Positions 17,458-26,069 of a DNA stretch of 64,000 nucleotides are shown one piece after another. Below the pieces are notes generated by a model. That model did no database searches. It had not been told where the DNA came from and saw nothing but the letters and a program-made list of their open reading frames with translations. This DNA is from Halobacillus sp. Nhm2S1 (lineage in GTDB: Bacteria; Bacillota; Bacilli; Bacillales; Halobacillaceae), in NCBI RefSeq assembly GCF_019599545.1, contig NZ_JAIEZV010000004.1, positions 62,001 through 126,000 of the forward strand. Reading direction: 5' to 3'. Both the position numbers and the translations under genes were made by a program. Each line of letters begins with the position of its first letter. Position 1 is the stretch's first letter.

Positions 17458-17512
17458 AACTTGCTTATTTCGACTTTGTAATAAAGCCACTTTTTAAAAA
17501 TATCTTTCCAAT

Positions 17513-17541
17513 AGTCTATAAAATTCAGATAATAAAGTCAA
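17513..17541 (-). promoter_or_regulatory. Sigma-A promoter of the trp operon
   Basis: Minus-strand TTGACT (-35, 17536-17541) and TAGACT (-10, 17513-17518) are 17 bases apart. This would give a leader of about 220 nt before trpE, close to the length known in B. subtilis. Confidence 0.65.
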
Positions 17542-17693
17542 CCAGTCTGTTCCAATAATTCTTAAGCCGTGAATCTTAATACAATTCCATCTAAGCTCCC
17601 GATTATTCAATAACTTTTTTCTGGTGATTTTCAGAGACTTTTAATAACTTTTATGATGAAAAATAGGAAATTAGAAATTTTTCACCTTTATTT

Positions 17694-17719
17694 TGAACGA
17701 TTAAACAAATGCTTACGTC
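17694..17719 (+). promoter_or_regulatory. ECF sigma-Y autoregulatory promoter
   Basis: TGAACG (17694-17699) and CGTC (17716-17719) are 16 bases apart, the motif pair known for the SigY autoregulated promoter, just upstream of the sigY-like gene. Confidence 0.8.
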
Positions 17720-17750
17720 TTATAGTCAGGGAACGAAATGAGGGATGTAT

Positions 17751-18269
17751 ATGGATTCGGATCTCATCAGGAGGGCACAAGCTGGAGATGAACAGGCACT
17801 CGCTGAACTCTTGAAAGAACACTATAGCTTCATCGTTAAATATGTATGGAAAATGAGCGGGGATGAACAGCTGGCTTATGATGTGACACAGGACACACTC
17901 ATGAAGGCTATCCAGAAGATCAACCAGTTTCATCATCGATCGAAGTTTTCTACATGGCTGATTCAAATTGCTACACGCACATACTTGGACTACAAGCGAA
18001 AGCAAAAAAAGAAAGATAAACTGGATGAGAAACTAAGGAATGAATTCCCCCGCTCCCCTGTTTCTTTTTCAAATGATTGGCATGAAGTGCAGGAAGCCTT
18101 ATGGAAACTTGAGGACGAACATCGGATCCCCCTCGTCTTGAAACATTATTACGGCTATGACTATAAAGATATTGCAAAAATGACCAAAGTGAAAGTAGGG
18201 ACAGTGAAGTCCAGGGTCCATTATGGGCTGGAGAAATTACGAAAGGAGCTGAGAATGGATGACAGATGA
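17751..18269 (+). CDS. sigY: ECF sigma factor SigY
   Basis: Extracytoplasmic-function sigma factor. The 172 residues contain region 2 (about 20-85, with DVTQDTLMKAIQKI and the promoter-melting FSTWLIQIA) and region 4 (about 115-170, with YKDIAKMTKVKVGTVKSRVH). I chose ATG 17751, with GAGGG six bases upstream, over ATG 17745, which touches the same ribosome site. It heads an operon whose gene order matches B. subtilis sigY-yxlCDEFG and overlaps yxlC by 11 bases. Its promoter has the SigY motif, so it should activate itself. Confidence 0.88.
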   Translation: MDSDLIRRAQAGDEQALAELLKEHYSFIVKYVWKMSGDEQLAYDVTQDTLMKAIQKINQFHHRSKFSTWLIQIATRTYLDYKRKQKKKDKLDEKLRNEFPRSPVSFSNDWHEVQEALWKLEDEHRIPLVLKHYYGYDYKDIAKMTKVKVGTVKSRVHYGLEKLRKELRMDDR

Positions 18270-18579
18270 AAAGACATCGAAAAGCATGGAAGAAAAGCTT
18301 CAGGAAGCAGCCAGGCACACAGATACAAAAATGGAACCAACGGAACCTGCCCTCGCCTACTTTGAGAATCTTATTGAAGAACAGACCGCCCTTTGGTACC
18401 GACGGCTGTGGTTTGAATTGACTTGCTTATGGGGCAGTGCGTTTATTTTTATATCTTTCCTTATTTTCAGCTTATTCTATGTTCCTCTTTTGTTTGTGCT
18501 CGCACAAGTCATTTCCATTATCGTTCTGATCCGCTACTTCTATAAAGAACGCTACGAAATGGTGGAGATGCGGCAATGA
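18259..18579 (+). CDS. yxlC: YxlC-like membrane protein (anti-SigY component)
   Basis: A 106-residue protein with a soluble, charged first half and two transmembrane helices at about 52-74 and 76-94. The position directly after sigY and the length match YxlC, which in B. subtilis is one of the negative regulators of SigY. It overlaps sigY upstream and yxlD (ATGA) downstream. The assignment rests on order and topology more than on motifs. Confidence 0.78.
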   Translation: MTDEKTSKSMEEKLQEAARHTDTKMEPTEPALAYFENLIEEQTALWYRRLWFELTCLWGSAFIFISFLIFSLFYVPLLFVLAQVISIIVLIRYFYKERYEMVEMRQ

Positions 18580-18800
18580 AGCATTATGGACCTGAAGAAA
18601 TGCCTGTATGGGGTTGGCTGCTTGTCGCCCTCATTTTAATGACACAAAGTTCCATTCTTTTTATTAAAGCTAGAAAAATCGGAAAAGCTCCCTGGTTGTG
18701 GGGAATCGTAGGCTTGATTCAATTTCCAGTGCCAAGTATCATCTTTTTCATCTTATGGAAAACGGTCTGGCGGAGGAAAGAAACGAAGGGGAAATCATAA
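18576..18800 (+). CDS. yxlD: YxlD-like small membrane protein
   Basis: A 74-residue protein with two hydrophobic helices (about 10-27 and 39-63) and a basic C-terminus (WRRKETKGKS). In B. subtilis YxlD is reported to act in restraining SigY. It starts on ATGA overlapping yxlC. Confidence 0.75.
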   Translation: MKHYGPEEMPVWGWLLVALILMTQSSILFIKARKIGKAPWLWGIVGLIQFPVPSIIFFILWKTVWRRKETKGKS

Positions 18801-18846
18801 TATCTTCTAGAGATAAGAAAAAATGAACCTATAAGGAGGTGATCTC

Positions 18847-19065
18847 ATGTTACTCACTCAAAACGCCATTGAATTTATCAACGATAATTTAGCGATCATC
18901 GCTCCCCTGCTCATCATCCAAGTAGTTTTGATGATTACAGCTCTTGTAAGCTTGATACGTGCAGAAGCTACAAAAGGGCCGAAATGGATGTGGGCGCTCA
19001 TTATCTTATTCATCAACACGATTGGCCCCATTGCTTATTTTATATTTGGAAGGAGTCAAGAGTAG
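18847..19065 (+). CDS. yxlE: YxlE-like PLDc_N-type small membrane protein
   Basis: A 72-residue protein with two transmembrane helices and the C-terminal pattern WALIILFINTIGPIAYFIFG, the hallmark of PLDc_N (phospholipase D N-terminal-like) membrane peptides. AAGGAGGTGATCTC provides its ribosome site. It is the fourth gene of the sigY operon. Confidence 0.82.
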   Translation: MLLTQNAIEFINDNLAIIAPLLIIQVVLMITALVSLIRAEATKGPKWMWALIILFINTIGPIAYFIFGRSQE

Positions 19066-19067
19066 TG

Positions 19068-19988
19068 ATGATTCACTTGAAAAATTTAACAAAAATGTTT
19101 GATAAAGAATATGCGGTAAAGAACATCACTTTCGACCTTCCACCAGGTAAATGTACCGCTTTGCTCGGCCCCAACGGTGCAGGGAAGACCACAACTTTGA
19201 AAATAATCGCAGGGCTCATGCACCCCACCTCTGGCCAAGTGGACCTCTCCAATGGGATGAGGGGGGATATTCGCCAATATATCGGTTACCTGCCTCAACA
19301 TCCTCAGTTTCACAATTGGATGACTGGCAAGGAGTTTCTTCAATATGTCGCTCGCCTTTCTCATATTCCTTATCCGGAATCTAAAAAGCGGGCGGAACGG
19401 TTGCTGGAACGTGTTGGCATCGCGGATGCCAAAAACCGTAAAATATCCAGCTACTCCGGTGGGATGAAACAAAGATTGGGAATTGCACAAGCCATGATTC
19501 ACAAGCCCAGCGTGCTCTTGCTTGATGAACCCGTCTCTGCGTTAGATCCAATCGGCCGGCGAGACGTATTGAATTTGATGGAAGAATTGAAACAAGAAGC
19601 TACGTTGCTCTACTCCACCCATATTCTTAGCGATGCAGAGGAGGCAAGTGATGAAATTCTCCTTATGCATAAAGGATCTATCGTAGAATCTGGCTCTCTT
19701 CAAGATGTCAAAGAACGACACCAGTTAGATAAGATCACACTTCGTTTTGAAGGAGACATGCAATCATACAAGGAAAAAGTAGAGGCGTTCCCGTTTGTCA
19801 CCCACACAGATATCCAAAAGAAAAAGCTCCATGTATATGTGCAGAATGTCCCTGAGGCCCGTGACGTTCTCTTAGATCTTGTAAACAAGGAACAATGGCC
19901 GCTTCTATTCTTTGAGGTAGGTCAAACAACACTTGAAGATCTATTTATGAAGGTGGTGAAAGAGCATGCAATGGCTGACCATCTATAA
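19068..19988 (+). CDS. yxlF: ABC transporter ATP-binding protein YxlF
   Basis: ATPase of the SigY-operon transporter, with Walker A GPNGAGKTT, signature YSGGMKQR, Walker B VLLLDEPVSALDP and the H-loop in YSTHIL. The start is ATG 19068 (or the GTG at 19065, which has slightly better spacing to AGGAG), not the upstream frame inside yxlE. The 306 residues end in a C-terminal extension of about 80 residues common to export-type subunits. It overlaps yxlG by 23 bases. The substrate is unknown. Confidence 0.88.
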   Translation: MIHLKNLTKMFDKEYAVKNITFDLPPGKCTALLGPNGAGKTTTLKIIAGLMHPTSGQVDLSNGMRGDIRQYIGYLPQHPQFHNWMTGKEFLQYVARLSHIPYPESKKRAERLLERVGIADAKNRKISSYSGGMKQRLGIAQAMIHKPSVLLLDEPVSALDPIGRRDVLNLMEELKQEATLLYSTHILSDAEEASDEILLMHKGSIVESGSLQDVKERHQLDKITLRFEGDMQSYKEKVEAFPFVTHTDIQKKKLHVYVQNVPEARDVLLDLVNKEQWPLLFFEVGQTTLEDLFMKVVKEHAMADHL

Positions 19989-20739
19989 AAAAGAGTGTCT
20001 GGAATCTGCAAGGAATTACAGGTGGGTTTGGGTTCCTCTTGTCTTTATTCTTTTTTGTATCATGGATCCTTTAACGACTTATTATCTCCCGCAGATCCTT
20101 GAGTCAACCGGAGGACTTCCTGATGGGGCGACCTTTAATATCCCGACTCCGCCGGCACCAAATGTGTTCATGATGAGCATCTCACAAATTAACACACTTG
20201 GCGTGCTCGTCATCGCCCTGATTACGATGGGAACCATTGCTGGAGAACGAAAGTCAGGGGTAGCGGAGCTGATTCTCGTAAAGCCGGTATCCTATAGTGC
20301 TTATGTGACCGCCAAATGGGCGGCCCATGTCTCACTCGTTCTTCTTTCTGTTTTCGTCGGCTTAATAGCAAGCTGGTATTATGTGCAACTTCTTTTTGGT
20401 GACGTTTCTTTCATTCACGTCATGAGTTCAGTCGCCTTCTATGTCCTGTATATTATTTTCGTCATCAGTATTAGCCTCTTCATGAACACATGGACGAAAA
20501 TTCCCGGCCTTGTTTTGTTTTTAACAATCAGCGTTATCCTTGTATTAAATTTGATTACAAGTATTTTTTCTCACCTTTTGGAATGGAGCCCTACAAGCAT
20601 TGTCTCTCATCTTCCAGCACTGCTAAGAAGCGGAGAAGTCGGTCAAAATCTCTGGATGGCAGGATTGATCACCATCCTGTCGATTATTTTCCTCCTATTC
20701 GGAGCTATCCAGACACTGAAGCGAAGAGAGATCGTTTAG
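19966..20739 (+). CDS. yxlG: ABC transporter permease YxlG
   Basis: A 257-residue ABC-2-type permease with six predicted helices. The first is at about 16-36, and the large extracytoplasmic loop (about 37-75) contains the proline-rich PTPPAPN. The motif GERKSGVAELILVKPVSY between helices 2 and 3 is typical of ABC-2 permeases. It is the last gene of the sigY operon and is followed by a strong terminator. Confidence 0.87.
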   Translation: MQWLTIYKKECLESARNYRWVWVPLVFILFCIMDPLTTYYLPQILESTGGLPDGATFNIPTPPAPNVFMMSISQINTLGVLVIALITMGTIAGERKSGVAELILVKPVSYSAYVTAKWAAHVSLVLLSVFVGLIASWYYVQLLFGDVSFIHVMSSVAFYVLYIIFVISISLFMNTWTKIPGLVLFLTISVILVLNLITSIFSHLLEWSPTSIVSHLPALLRSGEVGQNLWMAGLITILSIIFLLFGAIQTLKRREIV

Positions 20740-20760
20740 ACAAAACATCCCCAAAACATA

Positions 20761-20806
20761 CCAGACCGGGTCATCCAAATTCTGGATGACCCAGTCTGGT
20801 TATTTA
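20761..20806 (+). terminator. Terminator of the sigY operon
   Basis: A long stem (CCAGACcGGGTCATCCA with its near-perfect complement ending CCAGTCTGG at 20799) is followed by TTATTTAT. Confidence 0.85.
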
Positions 20807-20897
20807 TGGTTTTTAAACATGTGATTTGTTCTTCATGATTATAGGGTATAAACTATTAGCATCTATTGCATACGAAGTTGTTAAAGGAGAGATTTAC

Positions 20898-21668
20898 ATG
20901 AAGCCAACTGCATTGATCACAGGAGCTTCGGGCGGTATCGGATACGAACTTGCCCGGCTGTTCGCTAAATCAGGGTATCACTTAATTGTCGTTGCACGAT
21001 CCGAAGATAAGCTTCATCAATTAAAAGAGGAACTGGATGGTCATCCAATCACAATCATTCCTCAGGATCTATCAGAAACTGGAGCAGCAGAAGTTGTGTA
21101 CAGCAAGGTAAAAGAATTAGGTCTGAATGTCACTGTTCTTGTAAATAACGCTGGTTTTGGGCTGAATGGAGCTTTCGAAGACCTCCCTCTGCTGGACCAA
21201 CAGAAAATGTTGCAAGTGAACATCAATGCACTTACTGAACTGACCCACCTTTTCTTACCTGAAATCAAAGCCGCCCGCTTCCGCTCCATCCCTAAAGGGG
21301 TGTTGAATGTAGCGAGCACGGCTGCCTTCCAGCCTGGTCCAAAAATGGCCGTATACTATGCTTCAAAAGCCTACGTTCTTTCCCTTTCAGAAGCACTTGT
21401 AGAAGAGCTTAAAGATACAAGCGTAACGGTCACTACCTTATGCCCGGGCGCAACAGATACAAACTTCTTCAAAACGGCAAAAGCAGAGCATACGAAACTT
21501 GTAAACAGTACGATGTCGCCTGAATCGGTAGCCAAGTCAGGGTTCCTCGGCTTTGTGAAAGGCAGACGTGTGGTGATCCCCGGCGTGATGAATCAAGGAT
21601 TAGCCTTTGCATCCAAGCTCATCCCACGCTCATTTGCAGCAAAATTAGCTCATTATGTCGATAGTTAA
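20898..21668 (+). CDS. Short-chain dehydrogenase/reductase
   Basis: NAD(P)-dependent SDR oxidoreductase of 256 residues, with the dinucleotide motif TGASGGIG at 8-15, the NNAG motif and the catalytic pair in YYASK. The substrate is unknown; it resembles the YqjQ/DltE-like classical SDRs. I start it at ATG 20898 behind AAAGGAGAG; the frame is open 24 codons upstream without a ribosome site. Monocistronic. Confidence 0.85.
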   Translation: MKPTALITGASGGIGYELARLFAKSGYHLIVVARSEDKLHQLKEELDGHPITIIPQDLSETGAAEVVYSKVKELGLNVTVLVNNAGFGLNGAFEDLPLLDQQKMLQVNINALTELTHLFLPEIKAARFRSIPKGVLNVASTAAFQPGPKMAVYYASKAYVLSLSEALVEELKDTSVTVTTLCPGATDTNFFKTAKAEHTKLVNSTMSPESVAKSGFLGFVKGRRVVIPGVMNQGLAFASKLIPRSFAAKLAHYVDS

Positions 21669-21768
21669 GGAGAGGTCATACAAGTTTATTTGTATCCATT
21701 CTCTTTTTCTCCCCTCCCCCTTCCTATATAATAGAAATTACTGGTAAACACTTTTAAGGGGGCTGCAC

Positions 21769-22266
21769 ATGAAGAGATTAATCCTATGGTTTTCATTCTG
21801 TCTATGTATCGGTGCCGTCACAGGAGCCTATTTGTATGTACAAACCCAGGGGGCAACCATAGCTCATGGTGTCACAGGAACAGTGAATGCGGAAGAACTG
21901 AGAGCCTATGAGAGAGATGGGAAAAATCCTTTTGGAGGAGAGATTTCGGGGCCAGAATTGACAGACAAAGAATACCAGGAATACATTCATGGCATGGCAC
22001 ATCAGAAAGTGAAAGCAGATGAGAAATGGACGTTTTTTGAAATTCACCCCCTCCGTATTTCTTGGCTGCTCGAACATTTGGAAACGAATGATTTAACTCA
22101 TAAGCATGTCTATAAGCAAATTTTAATGAAATGGGCCGATGAGGATTTTTCAAATGCTGTAGCTGACCATAACACGATTTGGGAAATGCAGCGCGGCACC
22201 ATTGGAAAAGCCAAGCGCCTCCTTACCCCTGAGGAAGAGGACGAATATATAAAAGAAAACAACTGA
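21769..22266 (+). CDS. Uncharacterised secreted or membrane-anchored protein (DUF6241-like)
   Basis: A 165-residue protein with an N-terminal hydrophobic helix (about 5-24) acting as signal anchor. The conserved-looking segments PELTDKEYQEYIHGMAHQKV and a WADEDF stretch recall a Bacillaceae family of unknown function (DUF6241, from memory). A TATATAATAG promoter element and AAGGGGG ribosome site lie upstream. Confidence 0.65.
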   Translation: MKRLILWFSFCLCIGAVTGAYLYVQTQGATIAHGVTGTVNAEELRAYERDGKNPFGGEISGPELTDKEYQEYIHGMAHQKVKADEKWTFFEIHPLRISWLLEHLETNDLTHKHVYKQILMKWADEDFSNAVADHNTIWEMQRGTIGKAKRLLTPEEEDEYIKENN

Positions 22267-22297
22267 CCCGAGATCATCGAGTCAGTTGTTTTTTTAC
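22258..22297. terminator. Bidirectional terminator
   Basis: A 10-bp stem (AACAACTGAC with GTCAGTTGTT) followed by TTTTTTT lies between convergent genes. The first arm overlaps the stop of the upstream gene. Confidence 0.8.
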
Positions 22298-22692
22298 ATT
22301 TCTTCAGCTGATTTCCTAAATCCGTAAAAGGAGCGGTACCCTTGATTTGCATAGTACCCTTCGGACTTTGTGGAAGCCAACATTTCCACCCGCGTACTTG
22401 GGTAGCACTCATGAGCGGTTTGGATCAATTTCTCCGCAATCCCCTGATTTCTAAAACTTTCTTTCACAAGCAAATCACACACGTACAATGTGATGGAACC
22501 ATCCGTGAGCCCTCGGAGAAAGCCGGCGATTTCACCATCTACAACGGCAACTAAAGCTGGTTCTGAATTCAACCAGGAGCATAATGTTTCCTCGCCTCGT
22601 TCTACAAGGCCGCTCCATCCTTCTTTTTCATTTAATTGCTGGACAGCGTCAAAATCTTTTTCAAGAAACGTACGAATTTGAATAGTTTCCAT
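22294..22692 (-). CDS. GNAT family N-acetyltransferase
   Basis: A 132-residue acetyl-CoA-dependent N-acetyltransferase with the pyrophosphate-binding motif RNQGIAEKLI at about 81-90 and the fold's beta-4/beta-5 strands (LYVCDLLV, VEMLAS). The substrate is unknown. Confidence 0.82.
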   Translation of the reverse strand: METIQIRTFLEKDFDAVQQLNEKEGWSGLVERGEETLCSWLNSEPALVAVVDGEIAGFLRGLTDGSITLYVCDLLVKESFRNQGIAEKLIQTAHECYPSTRVEMLASTKSEGYYANQGYRSFYGFRKSAEEM

Positions 22693-22987
22693 GTCATCCT
22701 ACCTTTCACTATGATTAAGATTTTCCCCTTTGACCCGTCACCCAGTCTGTTCATTCTATTTGTCTACTCTTTATTACGTTTGATTCCCTTAAACGTTTCA
22801 AGTTATATAAGAAAATCCGACTATTTTTTGAATAACATTTCACGTTTTTCTATAATTTTGTTGGACACCCTACCCGAAAACCCAGCCTTTGGTTGCTATA
22901 AATCAGAATTTTTAAGAATCATATTGAGGAAAGTATGATAAAATGTGAACGGAACTTTTTCTTTTTTATGTGCAAGGAGTGGAAAAT

Positions 22988-23455
22988 ATGTGGAAAAAAA
23001 TCCTACTGATCGCAACATTGATTTTTCTCGCAGCTTGTTCTTCGCAAAATTTATCCCTTGAGGATTTGAAAACGGCTTATCCGGAGACGTTCGCTCAGCC
23101 GGTGAGTTCTTTATCAGATGAAAAAAAGGAGAAGCTTGGTCTCCCTGAAGATATGCCATTCGAAGTCACTCAGGTTGAGTCAACAGTGGAAGACGACAGA
23201 GTCGATATCCTCTATCAATCGGATGGTTCAGAAAAAGCCGAGGTAAGCACGTTGTATGAACCTGGGAACATTCTCCAAGAATCAGAACTGCAGGTCCCTT
23301 TGAATTCTGGCGCTGTAGCCGGTGTCCAGGAAAAGGAGGATCATATCTTTGTAGAATGGTATGATGGTGATCTAGATGTCATCTATCAGCTCGAATACTA
23401 TGGCCCTGAAGAAGAACGGGCAGAAAAAGCCATGAATGTTGCAAATGCTATATAA
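22988..23455 (+). CDS. Small lipoprotein of unknown function
   Basis: A 155-residue lipoprotein: the signal peptide ends in a lipobox, LAAC, with Cys at about 17. AAGGAG lies upstream of ATG 22988. The mature part is acidic, with no motif that I recognise. A terminator hairpin follows (23479-23510), shared with the convergent helicase gene. Confidence 0.72.
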   Translation: MWKKILLIATLIFLAACSSQNLSLEDLKTAYPETFAQPVSSLSDEKKEKLGLPEDMPFEVTQVESTVEDDRVDILYQSDGSEKAEVSTLYEPGNILQESELQVPLNSGAVAGVQEKEDHIFVEWYDGDLDVIYQLEYYGPEEERAEKAMNVANAI

Positions 23456-23478
23456 AACTTCATCTATGAGATTTCCAA

Positions 23479-23512
23479 AAAGAGCCGTCACGTATGTTGG
23501 GACGGCTCTTCT
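23479..23512. terminator. Bidirectional terminator
   Basis: AAGAGCCGTC pairs with GACGGCTCTT between the lipoprotein and helicase genes. Confidence 0.75.
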
Positions 23513-23519
23513 GATTTAT

Positions 23520-25673
23520 TTATAGTTTTTCCAGCTTTTTAAAGTTACGACTGATTGGCCTGGGGGCTTTAAGACGGTCAAAAAAGACCAGATAATTGTT
23601 TTTCTTCTCATCGACTTCTTCGATGGAACCTTCACCGAAAACGGGATGCTTGACCCGGGTTCCTTTTTCAAAGAAATCCCCAGAAGGCTCTCTCTCCAGA
23701 CGATGGGTGGCACGAATATATTCTTTCGCTTCTTCAATGAGAGATTCATCCAACTCTCCGATACGGTCATAGAAACGATCTTCGACTTCAAATATAAAAC
23801 GGGAAGGGTATTTCTTTTGCCCTCCATTTTGAAACCCTTCAGACTCTGTCAAATAGAGTTCCTGTTCCGCTCTCGTCACGGCTACATAGGCAAGCCTGCG
23901 CTCCTCTTCCAGCCCCCTCTCTTTCCTCTGCCTGATTGCCCGGACATTGGGGAGTACACTTTCTGACATACCAATAACAAATACATAAGGGTACTCCAGT
24001 CCTTTGGCTGTATGAATCGTCATGAGTTTAATGGAATCTATCTGGTCTGCCCTATCGTTATCTGTATAGAGAGAAACCATTTGCAAGTATTCGTCCAAAT
24101 CAATATCTTCCCCAAGCGTTTGCTCATACTGGACAATCGAATGAAGGAGCTCAGTCATATTATCCAACCTCTCTTGATCTCCGTCCTCTCTACGATAAGC
24201 TTCGTATCCCGTCACTTGCATAGCTTCTTGAAGCAGTTCCGAAACTTTTCTTTTGCTTCTGATTTCCTTTAAATATTCAATCGCGTCAATGAAAGATTGA
24301 GCACCTGTTCGCCTCAGCCGATCATGGTCCGCATATTTTTTCAGGGTTTCATAGAGGGATTGTCCCTCCTCTTCCGCTTTTTCCCTGAGGAAACTCATAC
24401 GCTTCTTCCCAATTTGACGTTTTGGTACATTAATGATGCGACTGAAAGACAAATCATCCTGAAAAGCGATCATCCTCAAGTGAGCGAGAGCATCCTTAAT
24501 TTCCAGGCGATCAAAAAATTTAAATCCACCGAAAATCGTATATTCGATATTTTCAGCAATAAGTTCCTGTTCCACAAAACGGGATAAGTAATTCGCTCGA
24601 TACAAAATGGCGATCTCACTCAAATTCGCTTTCTTTTTTTCCACGAGTTGTTTAATCCTATTCACGATCCATTTCGCTTCCTGTATCTCGTCTTTCCCAT
24701 GATAGTGAACCACTTTCACTCCTGAAGGATTGACAGGAAGCATGTCCTTATCCACCCTGAAGTAGTTATTGCGGATCAAGGCATTTCCCAAAGAGAGAAT
24801 CTCCGGTGTGGAACGGTAATTTTCCTTTAAAAAGATGGTCTGAGCAGCAGGAAAGTAATTTTCAAAGTCCACCATGTACTTAGGGTCAGCTCCCCGCCAT
24901 TCATAAATGGTTTGATCGGGATCACCAACGACGAATAGATTCCCCTGTTTTTCAGCAAGCATTTTCACAAGTTCGAATTGTTTTAAGCTGCTATCCTGAA
25001 ATTCATCGACCTGTATGTAAAAAAGTCGATCCTGCCACTTTTCAAGCACTTCTTTACTCTGTTCGAAGAGAGTGAAAACAAAATTGAGTAAATCATCGAA
25101 ATCCAGCCCGTACACACGCTTTTGCTTCTTGAGGTACTGTTGGATAATCTGACTGTCGAGGTCTCCTGATTCTTCTACGGAAGGCATTTGTCCACGTAAA
25201 ATCATTTGTTGTACATAATGCGTGTTTCCTTTAAGGATACCAATCTTATCAAGAATCCTTTTGAATGTTTTATCATTCAGTTTTAACCCCATATCCTCAA
25301 AAATCTCTCTCAGTAAAATCTTCTGATCTTCCACGTCCAAAATGACAAAATTCTTCGGGTAAAAAAGCCGGTGGATATCTTCCCGTAGGACACGGACACA
25401 AAATCCGTGATACGTGGTAATGAATCCTGTGTCCTGCTCTCCTCCAATTAATTTTTTCACCCTTCGCCTCATTTCATGAGCCGCTTTATTTGTAAAAGTT
25501 ACAGATAAAATATTAGCCGGGTCGATTCCGAGCTCATTTACGATAAAGGCATACCGATGAGTCAGGGCCCTTGTCTTGCCAGAACCTGCACCTGCAATGA
25601 CGCGGACGTATCCTTCTGTAGATACAACCGCTTCTTGTTGTGATGGGTTTAGTCCGTCCAGTAGTTCTTCCAT
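23520..25673 (-). CDS. UvrD/PcrA-family ATP-dependent DNA helicase (YjcD-like)
   Basis: Superfamily 1A 3'-5' helicase of 717 residues. It has Q motif LNPSQQEAV, Walker A AGAGSGKT, TFTNKAAHEM (Ia), motif II VDEFQDSS (DEFQ instead of DEYQ), GDPDQTIYEWRGA (III), LKENYRST (IV), and LMTIHTAKGLEYPYVFVIG and VAVTRAEQELYL (V and VI). The C-terminal KHPVFGEGSIEEVDE is the RNA-polymerase-binding Tudor-like tail seen in PcrA and YjcD. ATG 25673, eight bases after AAAGG, is preferred over a GTG three codons earlier. PcrA itself normally sits with ligA, so this is likely the second paralogue. Confidence 0.88.
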   Translation of the reverse strand: MEELLDGLNPSQQEAVVSTEGYVRVIAGAGSGKTRALTHRYAFIVNELGIDPANILSVTFTNKAAHEMRRRVKKLIGGEQDTGFITTYHGFCVRVLREDIHRLFYPKNFVILDVEDQKILLREIFEDMGLKLNDKTFKRILDKIGILKGNTHYVQQMILRGQMPSVEESGDLDSQIIQQYLKKQKRVYGLDFDDLLNFVFTLFEQSKEVLEKWQDRLFYIQVDEFQDSSLKQFELVKMLAEKQGNLFVVGDPDQTIYEWRGADPKYMVDFENYFPAAQTIFLKENYRSTPEILSLGNALIRNNYFRVDKDMLPVNPSGVKVVHYHGKDEIQEAKWIVNRIKQLVEKKKANLSEIAILYRANYLSRFVEQELIAENIEYTIFGGFKFFDRLEIKDALAHLRMIAFQDDLSFSRIINVPKRQIGKKRMSFLREKAEEEGQSLYETLKKYADHDRLRRTGAQSFIDAIEYLKEIRSKRKVSELLQEAMQVTGYEAYRREDGDQERLDNMTELLHSIVQYEQTLGEDIDLDEYLQMVSLYTDNDRADQIDSIKLMTIHTAKGLEYPYVFVIGMSESVLPNVRAIRQRKERGLEEERRLAYVAVTRAEQELYLTESEGFQNGGQKKYPSRFIFEVEDRFYDRIGELDESLIEEAKEYIRATHRLEREPSGDFFEKGTRVKHPVFGEGSIEEVDEKKNNYLVFFDRLKAPRPISRNFKKLEKL

Positions 25674-25689
25674 ATCGATCACCTTTCAA

Positions 25690-26040
25690 GAACATTTGTT
25701 TGTATTATAGCACATTAAACAACAGACAGTCTGTGTTCTTTTATTAGTGAAAAGGAATGACTGATTTTTTCTGGAAGAAGGTGAAAGGAGAAATTATGAA
25801 GGAGTATAGAAAGGAGCCCGATAATATTTTCTGAGTACATATTCTTCAAGGGGAGGGTTCTGGCTCATAACCATCTTTAGGACACATGAGGGCTGCTCCC
25901 CTTGATTTCATCGTGTGATGGCTGAAGACATAACAAATGATGGGTGCGAGAAGGCTCTTTTATCACGGAGTAAACTTACTGGTCTCCCTTTATAGATAAT
26001 AAATGAAAAACTCTTTCTTGAGGTCAGAATGAGATTTGCA
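25690..26040. other. Gene-free spacer with a hairpin
   Basis: The spacer contains an inverted pair AAGGGGAG and CTCCCCTT (about 25849-25905) with inner complementarity GCTCAT/ATGAG and no T tract. A 12-codon frame at 25796-25834 sits behind a strong GAAAGGAG; it is too short to call. Confidence 0.4.
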
Positions 26041-26069
26041 GTCGCATGATCGATAAAAGGTTTTTATAT

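Noticed and set aside
25796-25834. 12-codon frame behind GAAAGGAG
   Set aside because: The ribosome site is good but the peptide is too short to judge and there is no conservation evidence.
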